Shown here: piece by piece, positions 26,182-34,827 of the stretch | Layout: every line of letters starts with the position of its first letter | How positions within the stretch are numbered: position 1 is the stretch's first letter | Assembly: GCA_023910605.1 (NCBI GenBank) | Contig: JAAVVV010000001.1 | Location: 124,001 to 188,000 of the forward strand | From: Bosea sp. (in: a-proteobacteria) | Lineage (GTDB): Bacteria > Pseudomonadota > Alphaproteobacteria > Rhizobiales > Beijerinckiaceae | DNA length: 64,000 bases | Reading direction: 5' to 3' | Translations under genes and position numbers: made by a program | Notes under the pieces: model-generated | What the model saw: only the letters and a program-made list of their open reading frames with translations | Databases searched by the model: none | Told to the model about the DNA's origin: nothing

Positions 26182-26478
26182 TCAGCAGGCTTCCAGCCGG
26201 CGCCTCTGCCGTCCCTCGTCGTCGAAGTTTGCCGGGTCCAGCCAGGCTTGCAGCCGCGCCTGCACGGCCGGCCATTCCGGATCCGTGATCGAGAACCAGG
26301 CCGTGTCGCGGCTCTCGCCCTTCACCACCATGTGCTTGCGGAAGATGCCCTCGAAGGTGAAGCCGAAGCGCAGCGCAGCGCGCCGGGAGGGCACATTGCG
26401 TGCATCGCACTTCCATTCGAAGCGCCGATAGCCCAGCGCCTCGAAGACATGCCCGGCGCGTCCAGCCCGCCAGCCCGC
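26182..26478 (-). pseudogene. C-terminal remnant of a RimJ/RimL-like N-acetyltransferase
   Basis: Only the last third of a GNAT acetyltransferase is left: the frame reads GHVFEALGYRRFEWKCDARN, then VPSRRAALRFGFTFEGIFRK, WFSITDPEWP and RRLEAC before the stop. The pattern of residues (YRRxEWKCDxxNxxSRRAAxRxGFxxEG) is the second half of the RimJ/RimL fold. The acetyl-CoA-binding N-terminal part is absent; upstream the same frame hits the TGA of the neighbouring small gene (26479-26481), and no good start codon is available (a GTG lies at 26394). It looks like a deletion that removed the gene's beginning. Confidence 0.75.
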
Positions 26479-26799
26479 TCATGAAAGCCCGCTTTCCCAC
26501 GGCGCGAGATCGATCTCGATCGTCCATTCCTCGCCCAGCTCCTGCCTGATGGCGGCGGCGATGGCCCGGCCCTCGGCCGCATAAGCACGCCGCACGGCAT
26601 CATTGTCGAAGCTGCGCAGGCCCGGCGCATCCTCGTCATGGGCGGCATCAAGCGCATCGAGCCAGGCTTCGATACGGTCGCACAGCTCATCGGTCAGGCC
26701 AAGTTCGTCAGGATCGGTCCCGTGGCTGCGCCCGCGGGCATCGATGCTCCACAGCGCCGGCTCGCCGGGCTCGCCGGGCTTGATCAGAAGCTCGCTCAT
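26479..26799 (-). CDS. conserved-looking small protein of unknown function downstream of fosX
   Basis: 106-residue acidic soluble protein (MSELLIKPGEPGEPALWSID ... EEWTIEIDLAPWESGLS). I do not recognise a named domain. It has one long amphipathic stretch (ELCDRIEAWLDALDAAHDED) and a second (VRRAYAAEGRAIAAAIRQEL). The ATG overlaps the fosX stop by four bases (ATGA), so the two are translationally coupled. The acetyltransferase remnant follows in the same reading frame after the TGA. A short GC-rich direct repeat encoding GEPGEP lies near its start. Confidence 0.75.
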   Translation of the reverse strand: MSELLIKPGEPGEPALWSIDARGRSHGTDPDELGLTDELCDRIEAWLDALDAAHDEDAPGLRSFDNDAVRRAYAAEGRAIAAAIRQELGEEWTIEIDLAPWESGLS

Positions 26800-27209
26800 C
26801 CCGGCCCCCGGCCATAGCGTTCGAGCCTCTCGGCAAGCATGCCCGTGTGAAGCTCGAACAGGTGATTGTCGAAGTCATGGAAATAGATCGAACGGCCTTC
26901 TCCCTCCACGCGGGGGCGCGGCGGCGCCATCTCGGCGCCCGCCTGCCGGACCCGCTCGGCGAAGGCGTCGAACTGAGCCTCCGGTATCCTGAAGGCGATG
27001 TGGTTGTAGCTCCGCATGGGCAGCGGCTCACCCTCCATGATCGCGAGCCAAACCCCGGCAATGTCGAAGAACATCTCGCGCGAGCGCGAGAAAGTCGCCT
27101 CGCCCGAGCTGTAGAGCTCTCTCGCGCCGAAGACAGCGCGCAGGAGCTCTGCCGTCCGCCCCAGGTCGCGGACGATGAGCGTGATGTGCGAGAGCCCCTC
27201 GACCGGCAC
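26796..27209 (-). CDS. fosX: fosfomycin resistance hydrolase FosX (VOC family)
   Basis: 137-residue vicinal-oxygen-chelate enzyme. The sequence follows FosX closely: GLSHITLIVRDL, YSSGEATFSRSREMFF, WLAIMEGEPLP, YNHIAFRI, EGEGRSIYFHDFDNHLFELH. Metal ligands expected for Fos enzymes are H8, H70 and E119. E45 stands where FosX uses Glu44 as general base to add water to the epoxide, whereas FosA and FosB use a thiol. This makes hydrolytic opening of fosfomycin (or a related epoxide) likely. It is 10 nt behind a sugar-acid dehydratase gene and coupled to a small unknown gene. Chromosomal FosX is known in environmental bacteria, including rhizobia, so it may have another natural substrate. Confidence 0.85.
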   Translation of the reverse strand: MPVEGLSHITLIVRDLGRTAELLRAVFGARELYSSGEATFSRSREMFFDIAGVWLAIMEGEPLPMRSYNHIAFRIPEAQFDAFAERVRQAGAEMAPPRPRVEGEGRSIYFHDFDNHLFELHTGMLAERLERYGRGPG

Positions 27210-27219
27210 GGCCCGGCCT

Positions 27220-29028
27220 TCAATGATTGTCGCGCGGGATGCCCTTTGTCTTGTGGATGCGCTGGTATTTCACGGCCGGCTTCAGCACCATGCCATGGCT
27301 GAGCTCGTCCACGATGCCGCGCTGGATCTCCTGCCAGGGCGTCTGGCTCTCGGGATAGCGATAGCCGCCGGCCGCATTCAGCGCGCGCCGCCGCTCGGCC
27401 AGTTCCTCCTCCGAAACCAGCATGTTGGCGGTGCGCGTGTTCAGGTCGATGCGCACGCGGTCGCCGGTCCGCACCAGCGCGAGGCCACCCCCGCTCGCCG
27501 CCTCCGGCGAGGCGTTGAGGATCGAGGGCGAGCCCGAAGTGCCCGACTGCCGACCATCGCCGATGCAGGGCAGGGAATTGATTCCCTGCTTGATGAGGTA
27601 GGCCGGCGGCCGCATGTTAACCACCTCCGCCGAGCCTGGGTAGCCGATCGGGCCCACGCCGCGGATGAAGAGCAGCGAGAAGGCGTCGAGCTTGAGCGCG
27701 GGATCGTCGATGCGCTTGTGGTAATCCTCCGGCCCGTCGAACACCACGGCGGCGCCCTCGAAGGCATTGGGATCGGCCGGGTTCTGCAAATAGCGTTCGC
27801 GGAACTCCGGCGTGATCACCGAGGTCTTCATGATGGCCGAATCGAACAGGTTGCCCTTCATGTTGAGGAAGCCGGCGCTCTCCTTCATCGGCGCGTCCAC
27901 CGACTTGATCACCCGCTTGTCGCGCGTCTCCTTGCCCTTGCAGTTGGCGTGGAGCGTCCGGCCGTTGACCGTGATCGCCGTTTCGTTGATCAGCCCATGC
28001 TTGATCAACTCATTCACCACCGCCGGCACGCCACCTGCGTGATAGTATTCCTCGCCGAGATATTCGCCCGCCGGTTGCAGGTTGACCAGCAGCGGCACAT
28101 GGTAGCCGTGCTTCTCCCAGTCATCATTGCTCAGTTCGACGCCGATATGGCGCGCGATGGCGTTGATGTGGATCGGCGCATTGGTCGAGCCGCCAATGGC
28201 CGAGTTGACCACGATCGCGTTCTCGAAGGCGGCGCGGGTCAGCACCATGGAGGGTGTCAGATCCTCCCAGACCATCTCTACAATGCGCCGGCCGGTCAGA
28301 TAGGCCATCTCGTAGCGGTCGCGGTAGGGCGCGGGGATGGCCGCGCAGCCCGGCAGCGACAGGCCGAGCGCCTCGGCCAGGCTGTTCATGGTCGAGGCCG
28401 TGCCCATGGTGTTGCAATGACCTGCCGAAGGGGCGGAGGAGGCGATCAGCTCCACGAAGCCCGCATCGTCGAGCTCGCCGGCCGCGTGCATCTGCCGGGC
28501 CTTCCAAACGATGGTGCCCGAGCCCGTCCGCTCGCCATTGTGCCAGCCATTGAGCATCGGCCCGCCCGAGAGCACGATGGCCGGAATGTCGACGGTCGCA
28601 GCCGCCATGATCTGCGCCGGCGTGGTCTTGTCGCAGCCGGTGGTCAACACCACGGCATCGAGCGGATAGCCGTGCAGGATCTCGACGAGGCTGAGATATT
28701 GCAGGTTCCTGTCCAGCGCTGCGGTCGGACGCTTGCAGGTTTCCTGGATGGGATGGATCGGAAATTCGAGCGGGATGCCGCCCATCTCGCGGATGCCGTC
28801 GCGGATGCGCGGGGCCAGTTGCAGATGATGCCGGTTGCACGGCGCCACGTCGGAGCCGGTCTGCGCGATGCCGATGATCGGGCGGCCCGATTGCAGCTCC
28901 TTCTGCGACAGGCCGAAATTCATCATGCGCTCGATGTAGAGCGCCGTCATGTCGATGTTGGCCGGGTTGTCGAACCACGCCTTCGAGCGCAGCTCGGAGG
29001 GCTTGATGCGGACGGGTTCGTCGGTCAT
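27220..29028 (-). CDS. IlvD/Edd-family dehydratase, probably sugar-acid (aldonate) dehydratase
   Basis: 602-residue Fe-S dehydratase. The three cysteines expected to hold the cluster are C64 (VAPCNRHH), C132 ([10 protein letters not shown], with K134) and C205 ([10 protein letters not shown]). The substrate-type cues [20 protein letters not shown] and [13 protein letters not shown], and the length near 600, place it with the pentonate/hexonate dehydratases (arabinonate, xylonate, galactarate-like) rather than with IlvD proper, which usually has DxNxC... CDKTTPGM elements. The reaction would be aldonate to 2-keto-3-deoxy-aldonate. It heads a probable operon with fosX. The hydratase-type gene at 30542 could act downstream of such products, but lies in another unit. 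Confidence 0.82.
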   Translation of the reverse strand: MTDEPVRIKPSELRSKAWFDNPANIDMTALYIERMMNFGLSQKELQSGRPIIGIAQTGSDVAPCNRHHLQLAPRIRDGIREMGGIPLEFPIHPIQETCKRPTAALDRNLQYLSLVEILHGYPLDAVVLTTGCDKTTPAQIMAAATVDIPAIVLSGGPMLNGWHNGERTGSGTIVWKARQMHAAGELDDAGFVELIASSAPSAGHCNTMGTASTMNSLAEALGLSLPGCAAIPAPYRDRYEMAYLTGRRIVEMVWEDLTPSMVLTRAAFENAIVVNSAIGGSTNAPIHINAIARHIGVELSNDDWEKHGYHVPLLVNLQPAGEYLGEEYYHAGGVPAVVNELIKHGLINETAITVNGRTLHANCKGKETRDKRVIKSVDAPMKESAGFLNMKGNLFDSAIMKTSVITPEFRERYLQNPADPNAFEGAAVVFDGPEDYHKRIDDPALKLDAFSLLFIRGVGPIGYPGSAEVVNMRPPAYLIKQGINSLPCIGDGRQSGTSGSPSILNASPEAASGGGLALVRTGDRVRIDLNTRTANMLVSEEELAERRRALNAAGGYRYPESQTPWQEIQRGIVDELSHGMVLKPAVKYQRIHKTKGIPRDNH

Positions 29029-29268
29029 GGGGCGTTCCTCGAATGCTGTTCGTTCCTTCGCAAGCTAGTGATTTCTCCGCACGGCGAAAGGGGGCTCGTG
29101 GCATCCGCGGCGAAAACAAGCCTGCACGGCGCGCGGGGCCGCTTGCGGGCCATGCGGGGCCCGGCCGAAAGCGCAACGCATGCCCCTCTTGTTCAGACGG
29201 GGTGATTGCGCGCATACGATAGGCAAGCGGGCTGCCTTGACCCGCGCTTAAGCCGAGGACCGCTCCCC

Positions 29269-30453
29269 ATGACCCTGCATCTCGTCGATTCCTTCGGCCG
29301 CATCGGAGAAGAGAACGCCTTCGCCGTGCTGGCCCGCGCCACCGAACTGCAGCGCCAGGGCAAGGACATCATCAATCTCGGCATCGGCCAGCCCGATTTT
29401 CCCACGCCGCCGCACATCGTCGAGGCCGCCATCAAGGCGCTGCGCGACGGCCATCACGGCTACACCCCGGCCACAGGGATCCTGCCCCTGCGCGAGGCGG
29501 TCGCCGCCTATGTGCATCGCTCGTCAGGCGCCCGGATCAGCCCCGAAAGCGTGTTGATCGTGCCGGGCGGCAAGATCACCATGCACATGGCGATCCTGAT
29601 GTTCGGCGAGCCCGGCGCGGAAATCCTCTATCCGGACCCTGGCTTTCCCATCTACCGCTCGATGATCGAATTCACAGGCGCGACGCCGGTGCCCGTGCCG
29701 ATCCGCGAGGAGGCGGGCTTCGCCTTCACCGCGGACGAGCTGCTCTCGCTGATCACGCCGAAGACGCGCCTCATCATCGTCAACTCGCCCGCCAACCCCA
29801 CCGGCGGCGTCACGCCCAAGGCGGAGATCGACAGGCTCGTGGCAGGCCTCGCCCGCTGGCCGGATGTGGCGATCATGTCGGACGAGATCTATGACGCGCA
29901 GGTCTATGACGGCATGGCCCATGTCTCGCTCATGTCCTATCCCGAAATCCGGGACCGGCTGATCCTGCTCAATGGCTGGTCCAAGACCTATGCCATGACA
30001 GGCTGGCGCATGGGCTGGTCGGTCTGGCCCAGCCCGCTCTATGACGCGGCCCGCAAGCTGGCGGTGAACTCCTATTCCTGCGTCAATGCGGCCGCGCAGT
30101 GGGCCGGCCTTGCTGCGCTTGAAGGGCCGCAGGATGCGGTGCACGCCATGGCCGCCGAATTCGACCGCCGCCGCGGCGCGGTGGTCGCAGGCCTCAATGC
30201 CCTGCCCGGCGTGAGCTGCATCGCGCCAAAGGGCGCGTTCTATGCCTTCCCGAACATCGCGAAGACCGGCTGGAAGGCGAAGGCCCTTGCCTCCGCGCTG
30301 CTGGAGGATGCCGGCGTCGCCACGATCGGCGGCCCCGATTTCGGTGTCCACGGCGAAGGCTATATTCGCCTCAGCTACGCCAACTCGTTGCCGAACATCG
30401 AAAAGGCGCTGCAACGGATGGGCGACTTCCTGACACGGCGCAATGTGGTCTGA
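29269..30453 (+). CDS. PLP-dependent aminotransferase, class I/II
   Basis: 394-residue fold-type I aminotransferase. Start at ATG 29269 (MTLHLVDSFGRIGEENAF); the frame is open to 29206, but that part does not resemble the family. Motifs: NLGIGQPDFPTPPHIVEAAI, the substrate loop NSPANPTGG (Asn), SDEIYDAQVY (Asp/Tyr to PLP) and the lysine Schiff base in GWSKTYAMTGWRMGW. The Arg in the C-terminal YIRLSYANS binds the carboxylate. The family includes aspartate, alanine and aromatic aminotransferases; no reaction-specific cue is visible. Divergent from the sugar-acid dehydratase gene. Confidence 0.88.
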   Translation: MTLHLVDSFGRIGEENAFAVLARATELQRQGKDIINLGIGQPDFPTPPHIVEAAIKALRDGHHGYTPATGILPLREAVAAYVHRSSGARISPESVLIVPGGKITMHMAILMFGEPGAEILYPDPGFPIYRSMIEFTGATPVPVPIREEAGFAFTADELLSLITPKTRLIIVNSPANPTGGVTPKAEIDRLVAGLARWPDVAIMSDEIYDAQVYDGMAHVSLMSYPEIRDRLILLNGWSKTYAMTGWRMGWSVWPSPLYDAARKLAVNSYSCVNAAAQWAGLAALEGPQDAVHAMAAEFDRRRGAVVAGLNALPGVSCIAPKGAFYAFPNIAKTGWKAKALASALLEDAGVATIGGPDFGVHGEGYIRLSYANSLPNIEKALQRMGDFLTRRNVV

Positions 30454-30462
30454 GGCATCGTG

Positions 30463-30535
30463 TCATTGCGAGCGCAGCGAGGCAATCCAGCCTTGACGCT
30501 CTGCACTCTGGATCGCTTCGCTTCGCTCGCGATGA
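30463..30535. repeat. palindromic repeat between convergent genes (REP/MITE-like)
   Basis: An imperfect inverted repeat: TCATTGCGAGCGCAGCGAGG then CAATCCAG on the left (30463-30490) and CTGGATCGCTTCGCTTCGCT then CGCGATGA on the right (30508-30535), separated by 17 nt. It resembles the dispersed GTCATTGCGAGC...-type palindromes known from Rhizobiales genomes. It fills the gap between the aminotransferase stop and the end of the convergent hydratase gene, and its transcript hairpin could stop transcription from both sides. Confidence 0.8.
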
Positions 30536-30541
30536 CGATCC

Positions 30542-31354
30542 TCACACGAACGTCACGTCCATGCCAGGCAGGTCGAGGCCGGAAAGGCTGGTGCGCCAGC
30601 GCTCGCCCGGCCGCACGGGGAAGGCGCGCGTCACCGTGCCCGTGGTCACCAGATCGCCGCTGCGCAGCGGCGCGGCATCCTGATCGGCCGCCAGAGTCAC
30701 AACGAGGTGCCTCAGCGCCGAGACAGGCCCATCCAGCACGTTGCGGGCTTCGCCGGTGTCGACCACAGCGCCATCGCGGCCGAGCGCGATGGTGAAGCTG
30801 CGCAGACGCTCATGCCATGCGTCGCGATCGGCGGCGGCGACCGCGACCTGCGGCCCCACCAGCAGCCGCCCATGCAGCCCGAAGGCGGCGATGCAGTCGG
30901 CGGCCCTGAACACCCAGCCCGGATAGAGCGACTGCACGATCTCGAAGCCGTGCGCCACCCAGGCGATGCAGCCCATCAGGGCGCGCTCGTCCATGCCGGC
31001 CTCGGGCGGCGCGCCAAGCCCGAGCACGATCTCGGGTTCGATGCGCGGCTCCACCAGCAGGCCGAGCCCGTCATCGCTCACCATGCCCGCCACATGGCGC
31101 AGCGTCGTGTCATAGACCGCGCCGTGAATGGGCTGGTGAACCCCGTATTCGTCCCAGATCGTGCGGTTGGTGAAGCCGATCTTGCAGCCCACCACTGTCT
31201 CGCCCTGCGCCATGCGCCGCGCCGTCACCGCGCGCGAGACGCGGTAGGCCGCAGCCTCGTCGAAGCCCTCGACATGATCGGTCAGGGGCCTGATCTGGCT
31301 GCGCCGCGAGAGCGCCAGCAGGATGTCGTCGGCGAGGGCGGCGGCGATGGGCAT
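30542..31354 (-). CDS. 2-keto-4-pentenoate hydratase-like protein (FAH superfamily)
   Basis: 270-residue protein of the MhpD/DmpE hydratase group: GETVVGCKIGFTNRTIWDEYG, EPEIVLGLG (metal ligands in the EPRIEPEIVLGLG stretch) and AHGFEIVQSLYPGWVF are family blocks. It would hydrate a 2-keto-4-enoate or decarboxylate a related keto acid. Position 31 nt behind the lpdA stop makes it the likely last gene of the TCA operon or a separate short unit. Its end meets the palindromic repeat. Confidence 0.8.
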   Translation of the reverse strand: MPIAAALADDILLALSRRSQIRPLTDHVEGFDEAAAYRVSRAVTARRMAQGETVVGCKIGFTNRTIWDEYGVHQPIHGAVYDTTLRHVAGMVSDDGLGLLVEPRIEPEIVLGLGAPPEAGMDERALMGCIAWVAHGFEIVQSLYPGWVFRAADCIAAFGLHGRLLVGPQVAVAAADRDAWHERLRSFTIALGRDGAVVDTGEARNVLDGPVSALRHLVVTLAADQDAAPLRSGDLVTTGTVTRAFPVRPGERWRTSLSGLDLPGMDVTFV

Positions 31355-31385
31355 GGCGGGCGGCCTCTGGCGTTGAAACGGTGGC

Positions 31386-32798
31386 TCAAATATGGAGCGC
31401 GCGCTTTTCCACGGCCAGCGCCGCTTCCTTCACCGCTTCCGAAAGCGTCGGGTGCGCGTGGCAGGTGCGCGCAAGATCCTCCGATGAGCCGCCGAACTCC
31501 ATCAGCACGGCCACCTCGTGGATCAGGTCGCCAGCGCCCGCGCCGATGATGTGCGCGCCGAGCACGCGATCGGTCGCGGCATCGGCCAGCACCTTCACGA
31601 AGCCCTCGGTGGCGCGCATGGCGCGGGCCCGGCCATTGGCGGTGAAGGGGAACTTGCCGACCTTGTAGGCGGCGCCGGCGGCCTTGAGCTCATCCTCGGT
31701 CGCGCCGATCGTGGCCACTTCCGGCATGGTGTAGACCACGCCGGGAATGATGCCGTAATTCACATGGCCGGCCTTGCCGGCGAGGATCTCGGCCAGCGCG
31801 ACGCCCTCATCCTCGGCCTTGTGCGCCAGCATCGGCCCCTTGATCACGTCGCCAATCGCGTAGATGCCCGCCACATTGGTCTCGTAATGGTCCCCGGTCA
31901 CGACGCGCCCGCGCTCCATGGCGACGCCCACCGCCTCGAGGCCAAGCCCGTCCGTGTTCGGCCTCCGGCCCACCGCCACCAGCACGATGTCCGCCTCAAT
32001 GATCTGCGCTTCGCCGCCGGCTGCGGGCTCCACCGTGACCTTGGCGCCCGATGGGCCGGCCTCGACCTTCGTCACCTTGGAGGACAGATGGAAGCTCATG
32101 CCCTGCTTGGCCAGGATGCGCTGAAACTGGCTGGCCACTTCCGTGTCCATGCCCGGCAGGATGCGGTCGAGATATTCGATGACCGTGATTTCCGCCCCCA
32201 GCCGCCCCCAGACGGAGCCGAGTTCGAGCCCGATCACGCCGGCGCCGATGATGAGCAGCCGCTTCGGCACGCCCGCCAGTTCCAGCGCGCCGGTCGAGGT
32301 CACGACCGTCTTCTCATCGATGGCGATGCCGGGCAGGCTGGCAGGCTCCGATCCCGTGGCTATCACGACGTTTTTCGCTTCGAGCACCTGGGCCGAGCCA
32401 TCCCCGGCAGTGACCTGCACCCGGTTGAGCCCGTTCGCGCCGGACGCAAGGATGGTGCCGAGGCCATGGAAGGCTTCGACCTTGTTCTTCTTCAGCAGGA
32501 AGGCGACGCCGCCGACATTGGCGTCCACCGTCTCCTGCTTGTGCTTCATCATCGCGGGCAGGTCGAGCGTCGGCTTGCCGACCTTGATGCCGAGCGCCTC
32601 GAAGCCGTGGCCAGCCTCCTCAAACCGCTCGGAGGCGTGCAGCATCGCCTTGGAGGGGATGCAGCCGACATTGAGGCAGGCGCCGCCGTGGGTCTTGCGC
32701 TTCTCGACAACGGCCACTTTCAGCCCCAGCTGCGCCGCGCGGATGGCGCAGACATAGCCGCCGGGGCCGGTGCCGATGATGATCAGGTCGTAGGACAT
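31386..32798 (-). CDS. lpdA: dihydrolipoyl dehydrogenase (E3)
   Basis: 470-residue FAD/NAD enzyme that reoxidises the lipoyl arm of 2-oxoglutarate (and possibly pyruvate) dehydrogenase. FAD-binding [17 protein letters not shown] at the N-terminus, redox-active cysteines C41 and C46 in [17 protein letters not shown]-binding [20 protein letters not shown] and the C-terminal HAHPTLSE with the catalytic histidine. It is the E3 of the sucA-sucB complex genes upstream, six nt after the unknown gene that interrupts the operon; the AAAGG at the end of that gene is its likely ribosome site. Confidence 0.95.
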   Translation of the reverse strand: MSYDLIIIGTGPGGYVCAIRAAQLGLKVAVVEKRKTHGGACLNVGCIPSKAMLHASERFEEAGHGFEALGIKVGKPTLDLPAMMKHKQETVDANVGGVAFLLKKNKVEAFHGLGTILASGANGLNRVQVTAGDGSAQVLEAKNVVIATGSEPASLPGIAIDEKTVVTSTGALELAGVPKRLLIIGAGVIGLELGSVWGRLGAEITVIEYLDRILPGMDTEVASQFQRILAKQGMSFHLSSKVTKVEAGPSGAKVTVEPAAGGEAQIIEADIVLVAVGRRPNTDGLGLEAVGVAMERGRVVTGDHYETNVAGIYAIGDVIKGPMLAHKAEDEGVALAEILAGKAGHVNYGIIPGVVYTMPEVATIGATEDELKAAGAAYKVGKFPFTANGRARAMRATEGFVKVLADAATDRVLGAHIIGAGAGDLIHEVAVLMEFGGSSEDLARTCHAHPTLSEAVKEAALAVEKRALHI

Positions 32799-32804
32799 GG
32801 GGCA

Positions 32805-33524
32805 CTAACCTTTTATACTGTCGTTACGATATACATCGAGATGTTCGGCGATTTTCGGATATTCGGTCATTGAACTGGTTTTGTATTCAGTCAATTTTTC
32901 TTCGCCATCGTCATGTGACGCTAGGAACAAAAAATAATTCCTATTTAAAAAATTGATAAAGTAAATATGTTCACCTGTAAGTTCATTCCGCGCCGACCGT
33001 TCCTGTAACGCGTCATCGACAAAGGATTTCGCGAACAGCCTAATATCGTCTTCATCTATCATATGTTCCGGACATGGAAATTTCCCATATTTTGATTTAA
33101 CTGCGCGAATCAGACGTTGCTTAGCTCGTCCATTGGCATTCGCATTCTGTAAATTTCTGACGATGAACGACGCTTGGAATACATGGGCTCGAGACAACCC
33201 ACGCAACGGACCCTTTTGCAGCAGTCTTGGTGGCTTTGCTCCCGTCTGCTTGCCGTCGGCGATACTTTTCATTACTGCCAGAACAGCTCCAACATCGAAA
33301 TTTAAATGCTTCCCGTTAGCGCTTTCAGCTATTCTTGCTAAATGCGCAACCAGTTGTGTCCTCAAGAGCCGAGAAGCTGAAAATTTGCGATTATTGCGAA
33401 GAAGCATTGCATCAACGTAGTGAGCTTCCTCCGCCAAATCCTTATCGATTTCAATTGTTAACCTGCCAGATCTAGCTTCAATGCCCTTGGAGGCGAGCAA
33501 CTTATCGAGCCTTGCCTTATCCAT
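32805..33524 (-). CDS. unrecognised low-G+C gene between sucB and lpdA
   Basis: 239-residue protein ([20 protein letters not shown], later [34 protein letters not shown], ending VYRNDSIKG). I find no family I know: no signal peptide, no clear membrane helix, no nucleotide-binding loop. It starts helical and charged ([19 protein letters not shown]) and looks like a soluble alpha-rich protein. By hand count the DNA 32821-33480 is about 43-44% G+C (287 of 660), while flanking genes are near two thirds, and codons such as TTT, AAT, TTA are common, so it is probably acquired. Yet it fits perfectly: its ATG overlaps the sucB stop by one base (TGATG) and its TAG is 6 nt before lpdA. Confidence 0.8.
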   Translation of the reverse strand: MDKARLDKLLASKGIEARSGRLTIEIDKDLAEEAHYVDAMLLRNNRKFSASRLLRTQLVAHLARIAESANGKHLNFDVGAVLAVMKSIADGKQTGAKPPRLLQKGPLRGLSRAHVFQASFIVRNLQNANANGRAKQRLIRAVKSKYGKFPCPEHMIDEDDIRLFAKSFVDDALQERSARNELTGEHIYFINFLNRNYFLFLASHDDGEEKLTEYKTSSMTEYPKIAEHLDVYRNDSIKG

Positions 33525-34784
33525 CACAGATCCATCACCAGCCGGGCCGGATCCTCGAGGCTTTCCTTCACACGCACGAGGAAGGTCACCGCCTCCTTGC
33601 CGTCGATGATGCGGTGATCGTAGCTCAATGCCAGATACATCATCGGGCGCGCCACGATCTGGCCCGCCGACCACCATGGGCCGGTCCTGGATCTTGTGCA
33701 TGCCGAGGATGGCGCTTTGCGGCGCATTCAGGATCGGCGTCGACATCAGCGAGCCGTAGACCCCGCCATTGGAGATGGTGAAGGTGCCGCCCTGCATTTC
33801 ATCGATCTTGAGCGCTCCGTCGCGGGCGCGGCGGCCGAAATCGGCGATGGTCTTCTCGACCCCCGCTATGCCGAGCGTGTCCGCCTCGCGCACCACAGGC
33901 ACGACGAGGCCCTTCTCGGTGCCGACGGCGACGCCGATATGGTAGTAGTTCTTGTAGATGATGTCGGCGCCGTCGATCTCGCCATTGACGGCGGGCAGCT
34001 CCTTCAGCGCCTGCACGCAGGCCTTCACGAAGAAGCCCATGAAGCCGAGCTTCACGCCATGCTTCTTCTCGAACAGATCCTTGTACTGGTTGCGCAGCGC
34101 CATGACGTTCGTCATGTCCACCTCGTTGAAGGTGGTGAGCATGGCCGCGTTGGACTGCGCTTCCTTGAGCCGCCGCGCGATGGTCTGGCGCAGCTTGGTC
34201 ATCTTCACGCGCTCCTCACGCGAGGCGTCATCGACCGCGATCGGCGCGCGCACCGCCATGGGAGCCGGCGCTGCCGCAGGGGCCGAGGCGGCCGTTGCGA
34301 TGGCGGCGAGCATGTCGCCCTTGGTCACGCGGCCATCCTTGCCGGTGGCGGGGACCGAGGCCGGGTTGACGCCGCTTTCGGCGGCCAGCCGCGAGACGGC
34401 AGGGCCGGAATCGGCGGCCTTCGCGGCAGCGGCGGGCGCAGGAATTGCAGGTACAGGAATTGCAGGTACAGGACTTGAAGGCGCGGGCGTTGCGGCGGGC
34501 GCAGCCTTGGCAGCCTCGGCCTTGGGCGCAGGCGCTGCGGCAGCGCCTCCAGCCGTGATCATGCCGAGCAGCGCGGCGACGCCGACCGTCTCGCCTTCCT
34601 TGGCGACGATCTCGCCGAGCACGCCGGCCGCAGGCGCGTTGACCTCGAGCGTCACCTTGTCAGTCTCGAGCTCCACCAGGGGCTCATCGGCCTTGATGGC
34701 GTCGCCGGGCTTCTTGAACCACTTGCCGATCGTGGCCTCGGTGACGGATTCGCCCAGTGTGGGAACGCGGATTTCGGTGGCCAT
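33524..34784 (-). CDS. sucB: 2-oxoglutarate dehydrogenase E2 (dihydrolipoyl succinyltransferase), frameshifted
   Basis: E2 core of the 2-oxoglutarate dehydrogenase complex. The lipoyl domain (residues 1-75) carries the lipoylation lysine in ETDKVTLEV; a Pro/Ala linker with a repeat follows, then the E3-binding segment ([20 protein letters not shown]) and the catalytic domain. The frame is sound until about 33665. There the sequence GGCGGGCCAG has one base more than expected for GGQ, and the rest of E2 ([20 protein letters not shown] and the catalytic HxxxDG to ...DPARLVMDL) continues in the +1 frame, ending at the TGA 33524-33526. Without the shift the protein would be 419 residues, the normal size. 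Likely a sequencing slip, but a real mutation cannot be excluded. Confidence 0.9.
34440..34469 (-). repeat. 15-bp tandem repeat in the sucB linker
   Basis: Two exact copies of AGGAATTGCAGGTAC (plus-strand reading), followed by a partial third copy, encode PVPAI-type units in the flexible linker between the lipoyl and E3-binding domains of E2. In frame, so harmless to the reading. Confidence 0.85.
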
Positions 34785-34827
34785 GTCGGGGCAGCCTCTT
34801 GGGGTCAGGTCGATGCGTTGAAGGGGG

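Noticed and set aside
27175-29205. 676-residue plus-strand frame
   Set aside because: Antisense to the IlvD/Edd dehydratase and fosX end.
32800-33530. insertion sequence around the unknown gene
   Set aside because: No terminal inverted repeats, target duplication or transposase motif seen at the edges.
33650-33670. programmed frameshift in sucB
   Set aside because: No classic slippery site or downstream structure is evident, and E2 genes are not known to use one; a base-calling error is simpler.
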